A DNA stretch of 64,000 bases from Mercurialis annua. Lineage: Eukaryota > Streptophyta > Magnoliopsida > Malpighiales > Euphorbiaceae. The DNA lies in NCBI RefSeq assembly GCF_937616625.2, contig NC_065570.1:67483665-67547664 (forward strand), given 5' to 3'. The notes beneath the pieces were generated by a model. That model did no database searches, was not told the origin of the DNA, and worked only from the letters and a program-made list of their open reading frames with translations. The position numbers were made by a program, and so were the translations under genes. Positions 34,487 to 46,993 of this stretch are shown piece by piece (the first letter of the stretch is position 1; every line of letters begins with the position of its first letter).

Positions 34487-37400
34487 TCAGCTTCCACATG
34501 CTATCATCTTTGTTTTTCTTCGTTTGTAACATTTAAATACTTTTTCCAAGTAAGCTGTAGTGCAATCTAGACCGGCTTCACCTGGATCGGTTCCTGGGTC
34601 AATAAGCGCTGCTCCTCCGTTGCTATTGCTCGTATGAATTGCAGAAAACCTGCCGGAATAGAGATACACACTATTCAGAATTCAGTAATTACATTTCCGA
34701 GAGATATAAATTATGTCACGGATTAGTGACGGAAATTTTGTCACAATGAAGCAAGAGACTTACTCTAATTCCTGGCATTTGGCAATTTCGCTTCCAATTT
34801 CTCGTGCTTGAAATACTTCAGAGACAGCACATAATACACCAAGTTCTGTGTTATCACCATTTCCACTAGCATCAATGCATAATACAGGCTCAGCTTCTGT
34901 AAAACGGAATCAAGAACATGTCAGCATTGATAAAGAAACGGCAAATATTTAGATTTTCCAAGTCATTAGGCCTTATTTTAAAATGAAGTTATTGAATAAA
35001 CCTGGTGATAAACTTGATTCTGTAGAAGGGAAACCCATTAACAGCTTGTGGCACATCACAGTATCCTGAAAATCCAAGAATGGGTACTTTACAAGCTGCA
35101 ATCTCTCCGCTTCTGTCAATTTCGAAAATCCGAAAGAACCAGTCCATGTGTTTAACACGCTACGAACAGCTGGTAAAATCATTCTCTGGACTCCTAATTC
35201 CTTCAGCTTCTGAATTAACAAAAAACAATTATTTAGAATATAAATTAGACTTCACTCTTCCTGAAAATTAAACACTTCTGGAGGTTATTACCTTTTCCAG
35301 GACGTTCATTAGTATTCCGCACATTCCGTGTCGGCGGTACTGAATTCTAGTGGCGACGAGCGGTATTTCTGCCACCTTGTCTCCATAGACCCTTCAACAA
35401 GCCAAAAACACAGTCAAATCCCCAGTTCAGGACATTGTAATGATAACATATGTTGTACGGAAACTTGTCCAAGTCCTATATTTTGACATTTCATTTTTAG
35501 AAATAAAAACCAAATTCTGAAACTTTCTATTTATAAAATATTACAAAATGTGGTTTAGTCATTCTCCATTTAAATTAAAACATTATCCGTTTTAGTGCAA
35601 CATAAATCCTTGAAATCTCAAGTTCATGACATTGTAATGATAACATATGTTGTACGGAAACTTGTCATGTCCTACATTTCGACATTTCATTCTTAAAGAC
35701 GAAAATGTTATTAAAATTCTGAACCTTTACATTTATAACATATTGTTATAGAAATATATAGTTTAGTCGTTTTTTCCATTCGAGCATTTTCCGTTTTAGT
35801 GCAATGCAGAATTGATGTCTAGCAGATTGTAGTACCTTACTGTAGCCACTGTAATGAATTCATCATCTTTCTGCAGGAGAACTGTATAGAAACCTCGGAA
35901 ATTCAGACGGTGTAGGTCCGACCTGAAAATGTTGAAATAACAAGAATTAGTTTCCCTGTCAGAAAGGAAATTTGTCCAAAGAAAAACCGATTATTTTCTG
36001 TAAAAATAGGGCTTACTTTTTACTGAAAATAACATTTTTAAGAATATCTCCCTTGGTGTAAGGTTCTTGAACTGGTTCAAAACACTCGTGCACCATATCA
36101 AGTGCGATTTTCAGCTTGCTATAGTTGTCGATTTCAGAATCGTCAGGTTTATGATTATTGGCTTTTAACAATGTCCATGTAAGATTGTTCATTCCCACTG
36201 AAATTGGTCTTCCTAAAAGCTCGTGCAGGCCGGCAAAAATCTGCACGAATTGCACAATCATTAGTACTTTATTTTCGCAGATCTTCCTGGAACGAGCAAA
36301 TGGGAAGACAAAATAGAAAATAGGCTTCATTCTGAGCAATAAACTTTAACAGGTCATAACTTTTGACTGAGTTGGAATTACGGCGCCTATAATTTAGCAA
36401 ATCGAAGCTGATTCAGAGATATACGCTAATTACTAAGTTTATCAGTTAATCAGGTAGAATTTTTTGGTACCTGGTCACACTTTTTGCTGCAAAACCAATT
36501 TTCTTCAGTTGACTTTTCCGAGCTAACTTCTGCTGATCCGTTCGTTAAGCATCCGATATGATCTGCAACAAATAGGCAAAGGCGATTATGACAGATATTA
36601 CCAAATGTTTGATAAGTAGTTCAACAGGATGGAAAGTTGACTAACATTTAGTCTCACATTGAGCACAATTCATAACTCCGTTATAATTATTGTTATACAC
36701 AGAATGTTCATCTTCTGGTTTTAGCTTGTTCTGGTGACAAATTCCACAGCAACATGACGGACAAAACCAATCTCCATCAGGAACATCCTGTACAATTCCA
36801 GAAAAACAAAATTAAAATTGTAAAACACGCTGTAATTCATAATTTTACTTGCAATTAAGTCTTAAATAAATGAGTTACCATTAAACCGAGGCATTTTTGG
36901 TGGAAAGAGGATGGACATTGATCACATAAAATGAGATCACCACCATAGTGACAAACAGAACACACGTCATCATTCTCATTCCGATTCCTACTCATCAATC
37001 TTTCGGGTGAGTCATCATCGTCGTCATCATGTATTAGTTTCATCTGGCATTGTAGCAGAGATCTTCCATCTTCTAGAAAGATATTAGCAGCTGGTTTGTA
37101 ATATTTGCCAGTAACATGAAATTCAAAACCATTAAGTGTATACACTTTACCACAGCAATTACACTTAATCCCTCCGCCACTTATACACCCTTTCGCCATT
37201 GCAGGCATATCCAATCTTCCATAGTAGTATACGTTTTCTCTTACCGATAAGACATTATTGTCGACCAGCCATGTCAGGATTGTTCGACACGAAGAGATAG
37301 CAGTTACCCCATTCTGATGCTGAACTCTTTTAATAAAACCCCTAGTTTTCCTCCAGAATTTTTCAGATTCTGATACGGGTTCTTGATGAACGAAGCAAGA

Positions 37401-38243
37401 AATTCTGCCTGATTGCTCTGGCTGGCCATCTATGATCTGTTTCGCAGTTTTCCTGTCGAAACCTCTAATTTGCCTTTTACTCGTCGTCTTTGACAATAGT
37501 TTTTCAGAATCTGATCTGGGTTCTTGATAAACTATGCAAGAAACTTCTTCTTTTCCCAAAAAACTTGTATCTGATTGCTCTTTTTTGCCAACTATGATCC
37601 GTTTCGCAGCTTTCGTGTCAGGATTATTAAAACCTCTAGTCTTCCTTATTTTTGTCGTCTTTGACAATAATTTATCAAAATCAGATCTGGGTTCTTGATG
37701 AACTAAGCAAGAAACTTCTTTTCTCAACAAACTTGTACCTCCTGACGGCTCTTTCTCGCTAACTATGATCTGTTTTGCAATTTTCGTGTCAGGACCATCA
37801 AAATCTCTTATTTTTCTTATTTTCTTCGTCTTTGATAACATTTTATCAGAATCTGATCTGGGTTCTTGACGAACTAAGCAAGAAACTTCTTTTCTCGAAA
37901 AACTTGTCCGTTCTGCAGATTTCGTGTCAGGGTTATCAGTTTTACTAATGACCTCTTTACAGGCGACTCGAAGAGAATTATACTGTTTACCTCGCGGGGA
38001 TATATACCGCAACTCGCGTCGGCCGCAGTGATTAACGAATTTGAAAGTCCAACCTAAAGCGGAGAGATGCTTTTTGGCTCTTAGGGTCATAATTCCGACA
38101 ACGCCTTTTCTATTGGTCTTTAGAATCTTGGCTCTGTCTTGAAATAAACCAACTTGGAACCATTCTGTGATTGCCTCAGGGCAGTATTCAGATTCAATAT
38201 ACACTAAATCATCTTCCATGGAAGAAAGCTTTTGAGGTTTCAT
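34487..38243 (-). CDS. PHD-finger GNAT-like protein, INCREASED DNA METHYLATION 1 (IDM1)-like
   Basis: Nine exons: 38243-36879, 36787-36658, 36562-36471, 36240-36017, 35922-35836, 35391-35292, 35209-35002, 34896-34764 and 34649-34487; 833 residues, phases consistent. Order: a conserved N-terminal module (about 10-110, AKILKTNRKGVVGIMTLRAKKHLSALGW); a 57-residue tandem repeat (about 118-305); a Tify/Jas-related DNA-binding-like module with CISGGGIKCNCCGKVYTLNGFEFH; a Asp run (DDDDDD); a PHD finger CSVCHYGGDLILCDQCPSSFHQKC running into exon 2; a second Cys/His module (CCCGICHQN... YHIGCL... WFCSKKC); and a GNAT acetyltransferase core with the acetyl-CoA loop QYRRHGMCG (649-657). IDM1 is a histone H3 acetyltransferase that helps recruit active DNA demethylation; which paralogue this is cannot be told. 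The start was set at the first ATG; the open frame upstream lacks one. Confidence 0.9.
35412..35810. repeat. About 197-bp tandem duplication in an IDM1-like intron
   Basis: GACATTGTAATGATAACATA at 35431 recurs at 35628, followed in both copies by TGTTGTACGGAAACTTGTC, 'gacatttcatt' and finally CCGTTTTAGTGCAA (35587 and 35791). The copies are about 80-85% alike and lie in the intron between exons 35836-35922 and 35292-35391. Confidence 0.82.
37360..37960 (-). repeat. Coding tandem repeat, 171-bp period (57 residues), in the IDM1-like gene
   Basis: The anchor GGGTTCTTGATGAAC (plus strand) occurs at 37377, 37518, 37689 and 37860, with spacings 141, 171 and 171. In protein each unit reads roughly EVSCLVHQEPRSDSDKLLSK...KTRGF..PDTK.AK.II. 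Three full units and a shortened fourth are in frame. Confidence 0.9.
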
Positions 38244-39272
38244 GGAAGAAAGCTTGGAGGTTATTGCAGGGTTTATGGCGCTACAATATAGCTTTAAGAT
38301 ACAACAAACAAAGTCTAGAGTTAACAATTGTAAATTTTATAACAACTTAGTTAGAGTCCAATGATTATTTTATATCCTCATCGTTCAAAACAAATGTCTT
38401 TTTCCGAACATTATGACTTAACTAGTCGAATACCCGCGCAATTGCGCGCGATAAATATAATATTATTATATTAAAATAATTATATCAAAATTTATTTTAT
38501 ATTTATTTTATTTAGGTAAAAATATTTTATATTACATATTATTTGGAATTTAACTACCATGAATGGTAATTGATTATTTTCTATACATTATTAATACAAC
38601 TAATTGTAGATAAAATTGGATCTAAAAATAAAATAAAATTTTACATTATCTTTAAAACTAATAAAATTGTATAATAAAAATTCTTAATTTTTTTGTATTT
38701 TGTTTATTCTGTTTTAGATTAATTCTAATAATTGATATGTTTATAAAATAAAATGTCTATATTTAAAAAAAAATCACTTCTAAATTTCTTTTGTTAGATT
38801 TTTGGATTGATCTCTCCAAAATACTTTTTTTACCTTTGGTATATTTGATCCTGAATTAGTTTAATATGATATTTCAATGAAATAACATATTTATATTTTA
38901 TTTATTTTTAAATTTTTCACTTCTATAAAATATATTAATTGGATATTTGGACCGATCTCTCCAAAAACCATTATGTATTTCTCAGTATTTTTTTTTCAAT
39001 TTCTTCTTGTGATGAAGCATTCTCTTTTATATAATTAATAATAAAATCCAATTTTATATTATAAAAGGCAAGTTTTTGTTTTGACTTTTAACGTAGAATT
39101 CGAATAACATGTTAAAAGTAAATAAATGATATTTTTAATATTTTTAAATAAGTTTATCTTCTCTGCAATTGATAACAAAATTTCTTTTACATCGTAAAGG
39201 GTAAGCTTTTAAATTATTAATTGTAACATATGATTCAAATGACATGAAAACTATAAAAAAAATTGGTCTTTA

Positions 39273-39590
39273 GGATAATATAAAAATTTACAAACTTTAC
39301 ACGGTTTATTATTTTAATCACGCCTTTAGAAGATTGTCATTTTCATACACTAATTACTGGTTTTTTCAAACCGATATATCGTTTTAAAATCCGGTGAAAA
39401 TTGATGACGTGTCACTATCCGATTCGTTCTGACATGTCACTATCTGGTTTCAACTCAACTATTTTCACCGGATTTTCACTCGGTGTATCGATTTGAAAAA
39501 AATGACAGTTGGTGTATGAAAATGACGATTTTTAAACGGCATGATTAAAACGACAAAACGTCTAAAGTGATAATTTTTTATGATGTTTTT
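39273..39590. mobile_element. Degraded foldback MITE inside Helitron A
   Basis: Its arms resemble the 16668 and 45942 elements (TTTACAAACTTTACACG..., ATTTTAATCACG, TTTTCATACACTAATTA) with a centre containing ACATGTCACTATC and GTGTCACTATCC words. Its ends have decayed and no 9-bp repeat is clear. Confidence 0.6.
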
Positions 39591-39734
39591 TTAACTATAT
39601 GAACATTATTAAATTTGTAATAAAGATAATATTGGAGTTTCTATAGTTTTAATATAATTTACATATCTAGAAGCACGAATCAAAATTCTTCTTACATAAT
39701 TAAATTCGCTTACTCAGGCGGATTAAATTATATG

Positions 39735-39735
39735 G

Positions 39736-39771
<36 letters not shown>

Positions 39772-39776
39772 TACAC
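39735..39776. repeat. (TA)n(CA)n microsatellite
   Basis: A run of about eleven TA units passing into about seven CA units, within Helitron A. Confidence 0.85.
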
Positions 39777-42108
39777 CACAATCTCAACACTCGCTTGCTT
39801 AGGTGAATTAGTAATAATCAAATTGAAAAAATTAGATGAATCAAAGATTTCAATGTATGATACTTTACGGTACTCATTATTTTATATCATAAAGTCTGTA
39901 TTAATTATTAATGTGAAAATGGAAAAAATGAATAAGATAAGATAAATAAAGGAACCTTAATGATAAACTTTCCTCGTTAATGCAATATAGTACAGATATG
40001 TCTAAATTAAAAAGGAAAGATGAATTTAACAGTACAAATATATGGAATGTTATTTGTATGATGTTTTGTATGATGTTTATCTACTCGACTTGAATACATG
40101 ATTTTGGCCCAATAGATTGCGGCCGTTTTCATTGTTATTACTTACTATCAATTTGTTTTTTAATCCAACAACTCGGTAAGCAAAATGAAAAGAAAAAAAA
40201 TTTAAATTAATTTTATATTAAAAACCACCAAAAAAATCTTCGGCGATATCTATCTTTCTTTATTTTCTTAAATTTAATATTTTATAAGTTTTTTGTAGGT
40301 ATTTAAAAATTATTTTAAATAAAGAGTTTGACAATTTTAAAATTAAATTTGAATTAATTTTGGAGACTCATTTTAGAGATTTAATTTATTGAATCTCTAT
40401 AATGGACTCTAAGAATTAATGCAATAAGGGAAACTACCAATTCAGATTTGATCACTTAGATAGAAAAGTGATGATGATAGTTTTACTTAATCTATAATAT
40501 TTACAATAAAAATATACATTAATAATTTTTTTTTTTCAAAAATCAATAGTGTATATATCTTTAAAGTCTGTACAAAATTATATCAGTAGTTTATTGCCGT
40601 AAAAAGGTTATTAATAAAAATTAAAACCTCATTTAACTAAATAGCTTGTATATATAATGAGTTTATATAAATCAAAACTCTTAAAACTAATCTAATAAAA
40701 ATAAGCAGTTAAAATTACTGATTCACATGTGTATTTACTGTTTATAATTTGTTTTTTTAGAGAATTATTAGGCAAAGATTTTGCTTTTAAAATTATAATA
40801 TAATCAATTAAAAAAATTATTTATATAAGTAGTTTAATAAAAATGGGAACTCATAAGAATTCTCTATTTGGTGAGAATCAATGAGAGAGCTCTGTTGGTC
40901 CTCTCAATTATATAATATATAGATATAGATATAGACTAGACGTAAGTCCCGCGTATTTACGCGGAATCAAATTAATAATTTATTTAAATAATAATTTATT
41001 AAAAAATATATATAAAAAATGTGAAAAAATTTCATAATATGTGGACTAATAAAATAAAAATCTCTTTTAATGTTAATAATAGATTATTCGAAAATATTGA
41101 TGATCTCTAATAGTAACATTCTTTTAATAATAATTTTTATGAAAAAATTCTTTTTGGGGAGAATTAATGTGAGGTTTCCGTTGGTCCTCTCAATTATATA
41201 GTTACAGATTTTAGTTACATGGGTTGAGATAATATCAAAAATAGCTTAATCAAAAAATAATGATTACGTTCATATAAGAAAAAATCACAATTATAATAGA
41301 AATCTAAAGAGACCGAATAAACGACAATCAAAGAAAATTAGCATGTAAGAATTAGTTGAAAATAATTTATGTGAAATGTTTAAAAAGCTCCCAAATGTTT
41401 CCGAAAGTAATTACCGACGTTCTGAAAATGATTATTCAAAGGCTATTACAATTAGATCAATTATCTTCTTCTAAAAATAATTATTGATAGTTTCGTATAT
41501 AACACAACTCCAATTATGATCTACAAAATAAGGGAAATGAGAAATCTAAAGCCTCACAATAAATTACTTGTCTCATCCAACATGTTCATGAAATGATTCC
41601 GCACTAATTTTAAATTAATAAGCAAGACAATGTAAAAAATAATATAAAAGGCAACATAAACTGAAATCATTTTTCCAAACCAAATCATATAGTTGTATTA
41701 TTTAAGCAAATTTTCAAACCAAAACTGAAACATGTTCTAAACTGGCAATTTTATCAGATCAAAATGTATAATGTTTAAGTTCACAGATTAGTTCTACTAC
41801 ATCGGAGTAGCAATGGAAATTATATTAAAAGTTTATTTTCATTTTGGAAAAAGACCTGCTAAGATGGGCAATGCCATTAACACAATTTGATACATGATTT
41901 TAGTTAAACTTGAAGACATGTTGGTTAATGTAATTTTTAATTTTTCTGAAGGAAGCTATTGAAGGAAAATTTCAAATAAACGACTGATATATTATTATTT
42001 AAGTTCAATTTTTATATAATTCAATTTCGGTTTGGTTATGAGAAATTATATTGGTTTATTTTACTTTATTTTAGTTCATTGACCGACGCACATGGAATAA
42101 AGAAAAAG

Positions 42109-42401
42109 GGCTAAATGTATAGATTGGACCCTCTCGTTTTGTTCGGTTTTAAATTTGGACCTTAATAAACTTCTTTTTTTCGATGGAGGTGCTTAACGTT
42201 ATAAAAATATTTCACGTTGGACCTTCCGAACCTAAAATGCAAGATGTCCGTTATTGACTGGCTAATGTGAACCATCGAACCTAATACGTCAGCACTGAGT
42301 TGGTCAGTCACTAACGTTAAGTACCTTTATGGAAAAAAAGTTCCTTATTATCCAAATTGAAAACCGAACCAAACGTGAAGGTCCAATATGTACATTCAGC
42401 C
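42109..42401. mobile_element. 293-bp Mutator-type MITE inside Helitron B
   Basis: Ends GGCTAAATGTATAGATTGGA and its complement ...TCCAATATGTACATTCAGCC. Flanking 9-mers are aagaaaaag (42,100-42,108) and aagaaaagg (42,402-42,410), 8/9. Inner arms include AACGTTA / TAACGTT words. Confidence 0.75.
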
Positions 42402-42790
42402 AAGAAAAGGGGATTGTGAATAAAAAAAGAATACTATGATATGCAGTTAGAAGAAACTTTGACACTGTAATTTTATGATGGTTAATAAATTGAGAATTCA
42501 TTTACAGATAATAAATTCAATGTTTCAATATGCAAGCAAATATGGTCTAATTAAAGGTTTACCTGGAGTTTTATTGTTTGGTAGTTTGTGAGTACCATTG
42601 GAAGCCGAAATTCACAGGTCTATAAATAGTTTTGCTAGCATGCAATATAAAACGACATAAATAGATTAATTTCAAAGATTTCACATGCTATGTTATGGGT
42701 TATTTATGACTAACTGTTTTAGTCTTTATTGGATGATTTTTACTTTTTTTAATCACCAGTTGCTAGATTTTTAACTTCGATTTTTCTTTT

Positions 42791-42974
42791 GGGTTTAAGA
42801 GTTGGACATAAATTGAAAAATTTAGGTGGTAAAAGTAAATAGTGTTTTTAACAGGTAAAATAGAAATTATGATAGTAATTTAGGGGTTAAGAGTTGGATA
42901 TAAAATGGAAAATTTAAAGTGGTAAAAGTAAATAGTGTTTTTAACAGGTAAAATAGAAATTATGATAATAATTT
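42791..42974. repeat. 92-bp tandem duplication
   Basis: Two units with a period of 92 bp; both contain GTGGTAAAAGTAAATAGTGT followed by a 'ttttaacaggtaaaatagaa' word, with only a few differences in the first third. They lie in the subterminal part of Helitron B. Confidence 0.9.
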
Positions 42975-43094
42975 AGTTAAAATAATTAAATTAAAATAAG
43001 TGGTTTAGTAAAATTGGAAACTAATAAGAATGCTTCTTTTGGTGAGAATGAATGAGAAGGCTCCGTTGGTCCTCTCAATTATATAATATATAGA

Positions 43095-44172
43095 TAGATT
43101 AATTCCGAAAATGTAAAATTAATTCTAAAAAACTAAATTTATTCGAAAATACTATTAAAGATTTTTTTTTTATGGAATACACTAGTAAAGATGATCTAAC
43201 TCTAAGGCTAAGTAGTGTTTGATATTGAATGGGATATAATTTTCCTGTTTTGTGTTAATTAAATGATTCCTGACTGAACAAGGAAACTTCTCGTTTATAA
43301 AAAAAGATGTAAATAAGGAAAAACAATTAAGGACCCACATGCTAATACATTTAAAATTTATTTTATCATGATTTTTTTTACTAAAGATAGTAATACAGTT
43401 GGAAACAAAAATATTTGTGACATTAATGCTCAAATCTATTTATTTGAGGAGAGCTCAATTATTCTACAATTAAATAATAGTAATGCTTATACGATTCAAA
43501 TCAATTTTGCTCATGTGGCGCCTATGTGGCGCTGATGTGGCATGCCACACATCAGCGCCACATAAGTAAAATTGTGTAGTTGGAGATAATTGAAACGAAA
43601 TCATGCGTTTCAAGACAAATTGGATAAAATTGAAAGGTTTGGACTTTTGTGAAATTTTCATGAAAGGTTTGACATTTTTTTAGTCATTTGGCCTTCATTA
43701 TAAATATTTAAATTTAAAAATAATATTTTTCTATTAAAATTATGTATTAAAAATGTATATTCTATTATTTAAACAGTAATTACTAATGAGATTAAATATT
43801 AAATTGAAATTGAAATTATAAATATTTTACGTTTCTTGCATATAAAATAAATATAAATACAAAATTTAAAGTTTGTTATTTAATATAACAATATGTATTT
43901 ACAAATTTAAAATTTGTGCTATATTTAGCATTTTGCTATATTTACGCTAAAGATAGCACAAAATATAACATATGCAATGAAGATGCTCTTAGTATTATAT
44001 TCCAAATATACTAAAAACTAATTAATTAGTTTTTGTAATTAATAAATACGTACTTATAAAAATAGCAAATCAGATTAATTTATGATTTATAACACTAAAA
44101 TTAATCTTTAACACCATTAGCTTAATATTAAAACAAATTTAGGTTTACTAAAAAGCTTTTGCGAGGAAAAGT
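43095..44172. other. Intergenic DNA with a strong G+C-rich palindrome
   Basis: No gene. Around 43,497-43,575 the sequence folds on itself: CAATTTTGCTCATGTGG and ATGTGGCGCTGATGTGG on the left, complements on the right. The rest is A+T-rich. The end borders the YIF1 3' UTR. Confidence 0.6.
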
Positions 44173-46993
44173 TCAAACACCATCAACATAGCCAAGCCAA
44201 AAGAGCAATGGCATTTGAGCAATAGCAACAAGAAGCAAGATATAGTGACGCTTGCTAGAGTGTTTCTCAAAGCTTCTCATCTCTGCAATCAGAATCCTTT
44301 TCAATATCTTCACGAAGAACATTCCCATACAAAAGCATTCCCATATCGTCACCGTATAAAAGCAGTATCTACAAGCGAACCTTGCCAATACGACCACCGA
44401 CCCCGTCGCAAAAGTGTATCCACTATACGCGACAACATCAAGTAAGGGCACATAACCGTCGCCTAATGTATGTATTGTTGCTTCAAGGAGGAGAATTTGG
44501 AATAACCAACAAAGTAGACCGTTTGTCAATTGCACGTTTAAAGCTTCGGGGCTAAACCTGAAAGACATGGAGAGTTGAATGAGATGTTACAATTATATGA
44601 TTTTTTTACTAGTACAAATTCCTACTCATTAAAATTTCTCAAACTTTTAATTTCATTAATTTTAGCTCGATTTTAAAAATTATATTAATTAATATAATTT
44701 TAAGCTTTTATATAACTTTAAGCTTTAAAAAGTTTATTGACGATAATTATAGATAATTTTAATAGAAAATATAAAGTAAAAATTAAAATATTAGTTCATT
44801 GAAATAGATTACCTTATTTAAAATTCTATACAATTAAAAAATAATTAAAATAATAATCATTAAATAGTCAAAGTAATCTATTTTAATTAGTATTCTATAC
44901 AATTATTTTAATATAGTAGTTTATTTTGTCTAGTATTCTAATTTATCTTAATATAATAGTTTATTTTAGTTAGTATTCCAATTTTAATGATTATTTTAAT
45001 AATTTTTAATTAATAATTAAATTTTTATAAGTGAAAAGGATACTAACATAAATGTGTCTGTCCTCAATCCGTGCTTTTATATATAAGTATAGATAACTAA
45101 AACTTACTTGCCATTGATGCCCAAAAAGAAGCCAACAAGAACCAAGTAGGTACCAAAAGCCATGAATGGAATGTACAAATCAGGAGCATTAATATCATAA
45201 ATTGGAGGCTTGAAACAAAATTCACCACCAACCTTCTCACTGCTTCTAATCCAATGTCCCTGCATTACTTTAACTTCTATAAAAGCTTAAAATTATATTA
45301 ATTACTATAGCTTATTAGAAGATTGATTAATTCCAATTTCCAACAATTAGGTCAAAAACGAAAATAAAGAATTTTACATACCTTATGTAGAAATGGGAAC
45401 AAGATTATCTTCAACTTGTTCATGACATACTGATCATTCACTTGGAAATAATACTTAGGATTGGACAAATACCTGTTAACCTGTGATTGGAATTACAATT
45501 TAAAACATATGTGAAGCAAAAATGTAAGATGAAAAATTATAAAGAATAATTCTGTTGGACAAATAAATCATTAATATAGAGTTTCAAAAGAATTTTTAAA
45601 ACATAAGAAATATGGATGTGTAAGACAAAAAGTTTGAAATTATAATCTAAAATGTAAAAAGAAGCAAAAATGTAAAAAAACAAAAACAAAAAAACAATTA
45701 AGAGTGAGCATTTGGTCGGTTCAATCAAAATTTAGCCGAAAATTTATAAATGTCGAATCCTAATCAAAACCAACCCCACAGAATAAGAAATCCTAACCAA
45801 AACCGAACCGAGCAAATAAAAAAAAAAGAAAAAACTTCAAAACTAAACAAATCAAATATGTCGGAAATTTAATCGGTTCGGTTAAAACCAATAAAAATAT
45901 AGGGAAAATTTGAAAAAAATCAAATTCTTTAAAAAAATAAAGGGTTGATGTCATAAAATTCATCAACTTTACATGTTTTCTCATTTTAATCACGCCATTT
46001 AAAAATCATCACTTTCATACACGAACTACTAATTTTTCTCAAATTCATACACCGTCAAAAATCAGGTGAAAATTGTTGAGTTGGCAACCAAATAGTGACA
46101 GGTCATAACGAAGCAGATAGTGACAAGTCAGCAACTTTTGTCGGATTTTTGAACGGTGTATGGATTTGAGAAAAATTGGTAGTTGTTGTATGAAAATGAC
46201 GGTTTTTAAATGCCGTGATTAAAATGATAAAACATGTAAAATTAGTAAATTTTTATGACATTACCCCAAAAAGAAACCAAGTTATGGTTTATTTGGTCAG
46301 TTCGGTTAGATAACCAAAACTCAAACCAAACCGATGACCGAAAACAACATTTTTTTATCAAAACCAAACTGACCGAATCCAAACTTATAATCGAACCCAA
46401 CCGGCAGAAAGTCATCGGTTGAATTAAATTATTTGGCCGTTTGGTATTTTTGCTTACTCCTAATAAAAATGGCAAAAATGATATTTATAAAGAAAGTTAT
46501 AATATTGAATTTCAAAAACAAAAACGAAATACCTATATGTAGGACGCAAAAAAAATTAAAATTAAAATCTAATACGAAAAATGAAGCACAAATGTAACAC
46601 GAAAACAAAAACGCCAAAAAACATTTCTAAAAATATAGTTCAAAAGATATTGTACGTAAGACGGTATTATGGGCTCAAATCCTGCCACAAACATCAAAAC
46701 TCAAATTTATTTTTTCAAAAAAAGCTTCGTTAACACCGATATAGAGAAGAAGAAGAAGAAGAAGAAGAAGAAGGTATGGGTACGTTGTGATAATGGAGAG
46801 TTACATTGGTATGCAAATAAGCTGAGCTTGATCCTAAAAGCTTTTCTCCATAAGCTCCCAATTCACTTCTTATGAGATCTGACCCTAATATTGCTTCTCC
46901 AAAACCATCTGCTTCTTTCGATGGCGAGATTAACATTTCCATATGATTGCTCTCATACATTGCTGCAGCTGAGTTATGTAGTTTTAGAACCAT
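44173..46993 (-). CDS. YIF1 family protein (Yip1-interacting factor homologue)
   Basis: Four exons: 46993-46805, 45480-45382, 45259-45108 and 44557-44173; 274 residues, phases consistent. YIF1 is an integral membrane protein of ER/Golgi vesicles that binds the Rab-interacting Yip1 and works in ER-to-Golgi traffic. Recognised by the N-terminal cytosolic signature [18 protein letters not shown], then [35 protein letters not shown] across exons 1-3 and [24 protein letters not shown] in exon 3, where the membrane region starts. About five hydrophobic helices follow to the C-terminus (...[12 protein letters not shown]). Size is normal. The start ATG at 46993 was chosen because the N-terminus is about the usual length; an internal Met at residue 12 is an alternative. 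Intron 1 (1.3 kb) holds a MITE and a (GAA)n tract near its donor. Confidence 0.93.
45942..46267. mobile_element. 326-bp Mutator-type foldback MITE in YIF1 intron 1
   Basis: Ends GGGTTGATGTCATAAAATTC and ...TTTTTATGACATTACCCC; flanking 9-mers aaaaataaa and aaaaagaaa (8/9). The arms match the 16668 family (CATACACGAACTACTA, ATTTTAATCACG) but the centre differs and contains TAGTGACAGGTCA-type words. Confidence 0.83.
46744..46773. repeat. (GAA)n microsatellite
   Basis: About nine GAA units; on the minus strand a TTC tract about 30 nt inside YIF1 intron 1, next to the 5' splice site at 46,803-46,804. Confidence 0.9.

Larger units (their letters stand above)
38422..40923 (-). mobile_element. Helitron A (non-autonomous), minus orientation
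   Basis: Read on the minus strand, the 3' end has the Helitron signature: a palindromic hairpin CGCGCAATTGCGCG (38,435-38,450), a short spacer, then CTAG before T (38,422-38,425, flanked by A/T). The 5' end starts TCTATATATTATATAATTGA (plus-strand end at 40,923 followed by T). The first 30 nt match the 5' end at 43,094. About 2.5 kb, no Rep/helicase reading frame. An interior foldback (39,273-39,590) and a (TA)n(CA)n tract are carried as passengers. Confidence 0.75.
40936..43094 (-). mobile_element. Helitron B (one or two copies), same orientation as A
   Basis: A second 3' end lies 12 bp beyond the 5' end of A: CTAG at 40,936-40,939, then the hairpin CCGCGTATTTACGCGG (40,950-40,965). Two candidate 5' ends share TATAATTGAGAGGACCAACG: one at 41,208 (short copy of 273 bp) and one at 43,094 (2.16 kb, and identical to A for its first 30 nt). 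Either the long copy absorbed a short one, or a third element lost its 3' end. No helicase is encoded. Confidence 0.68.

Noticed and set aside
38422..38460. Rho-independent terminator-like hairpin
   Set aside because: Eukaryotic context, and the hairpin-plus-CTAG layout is that of a Helitron 3' end.
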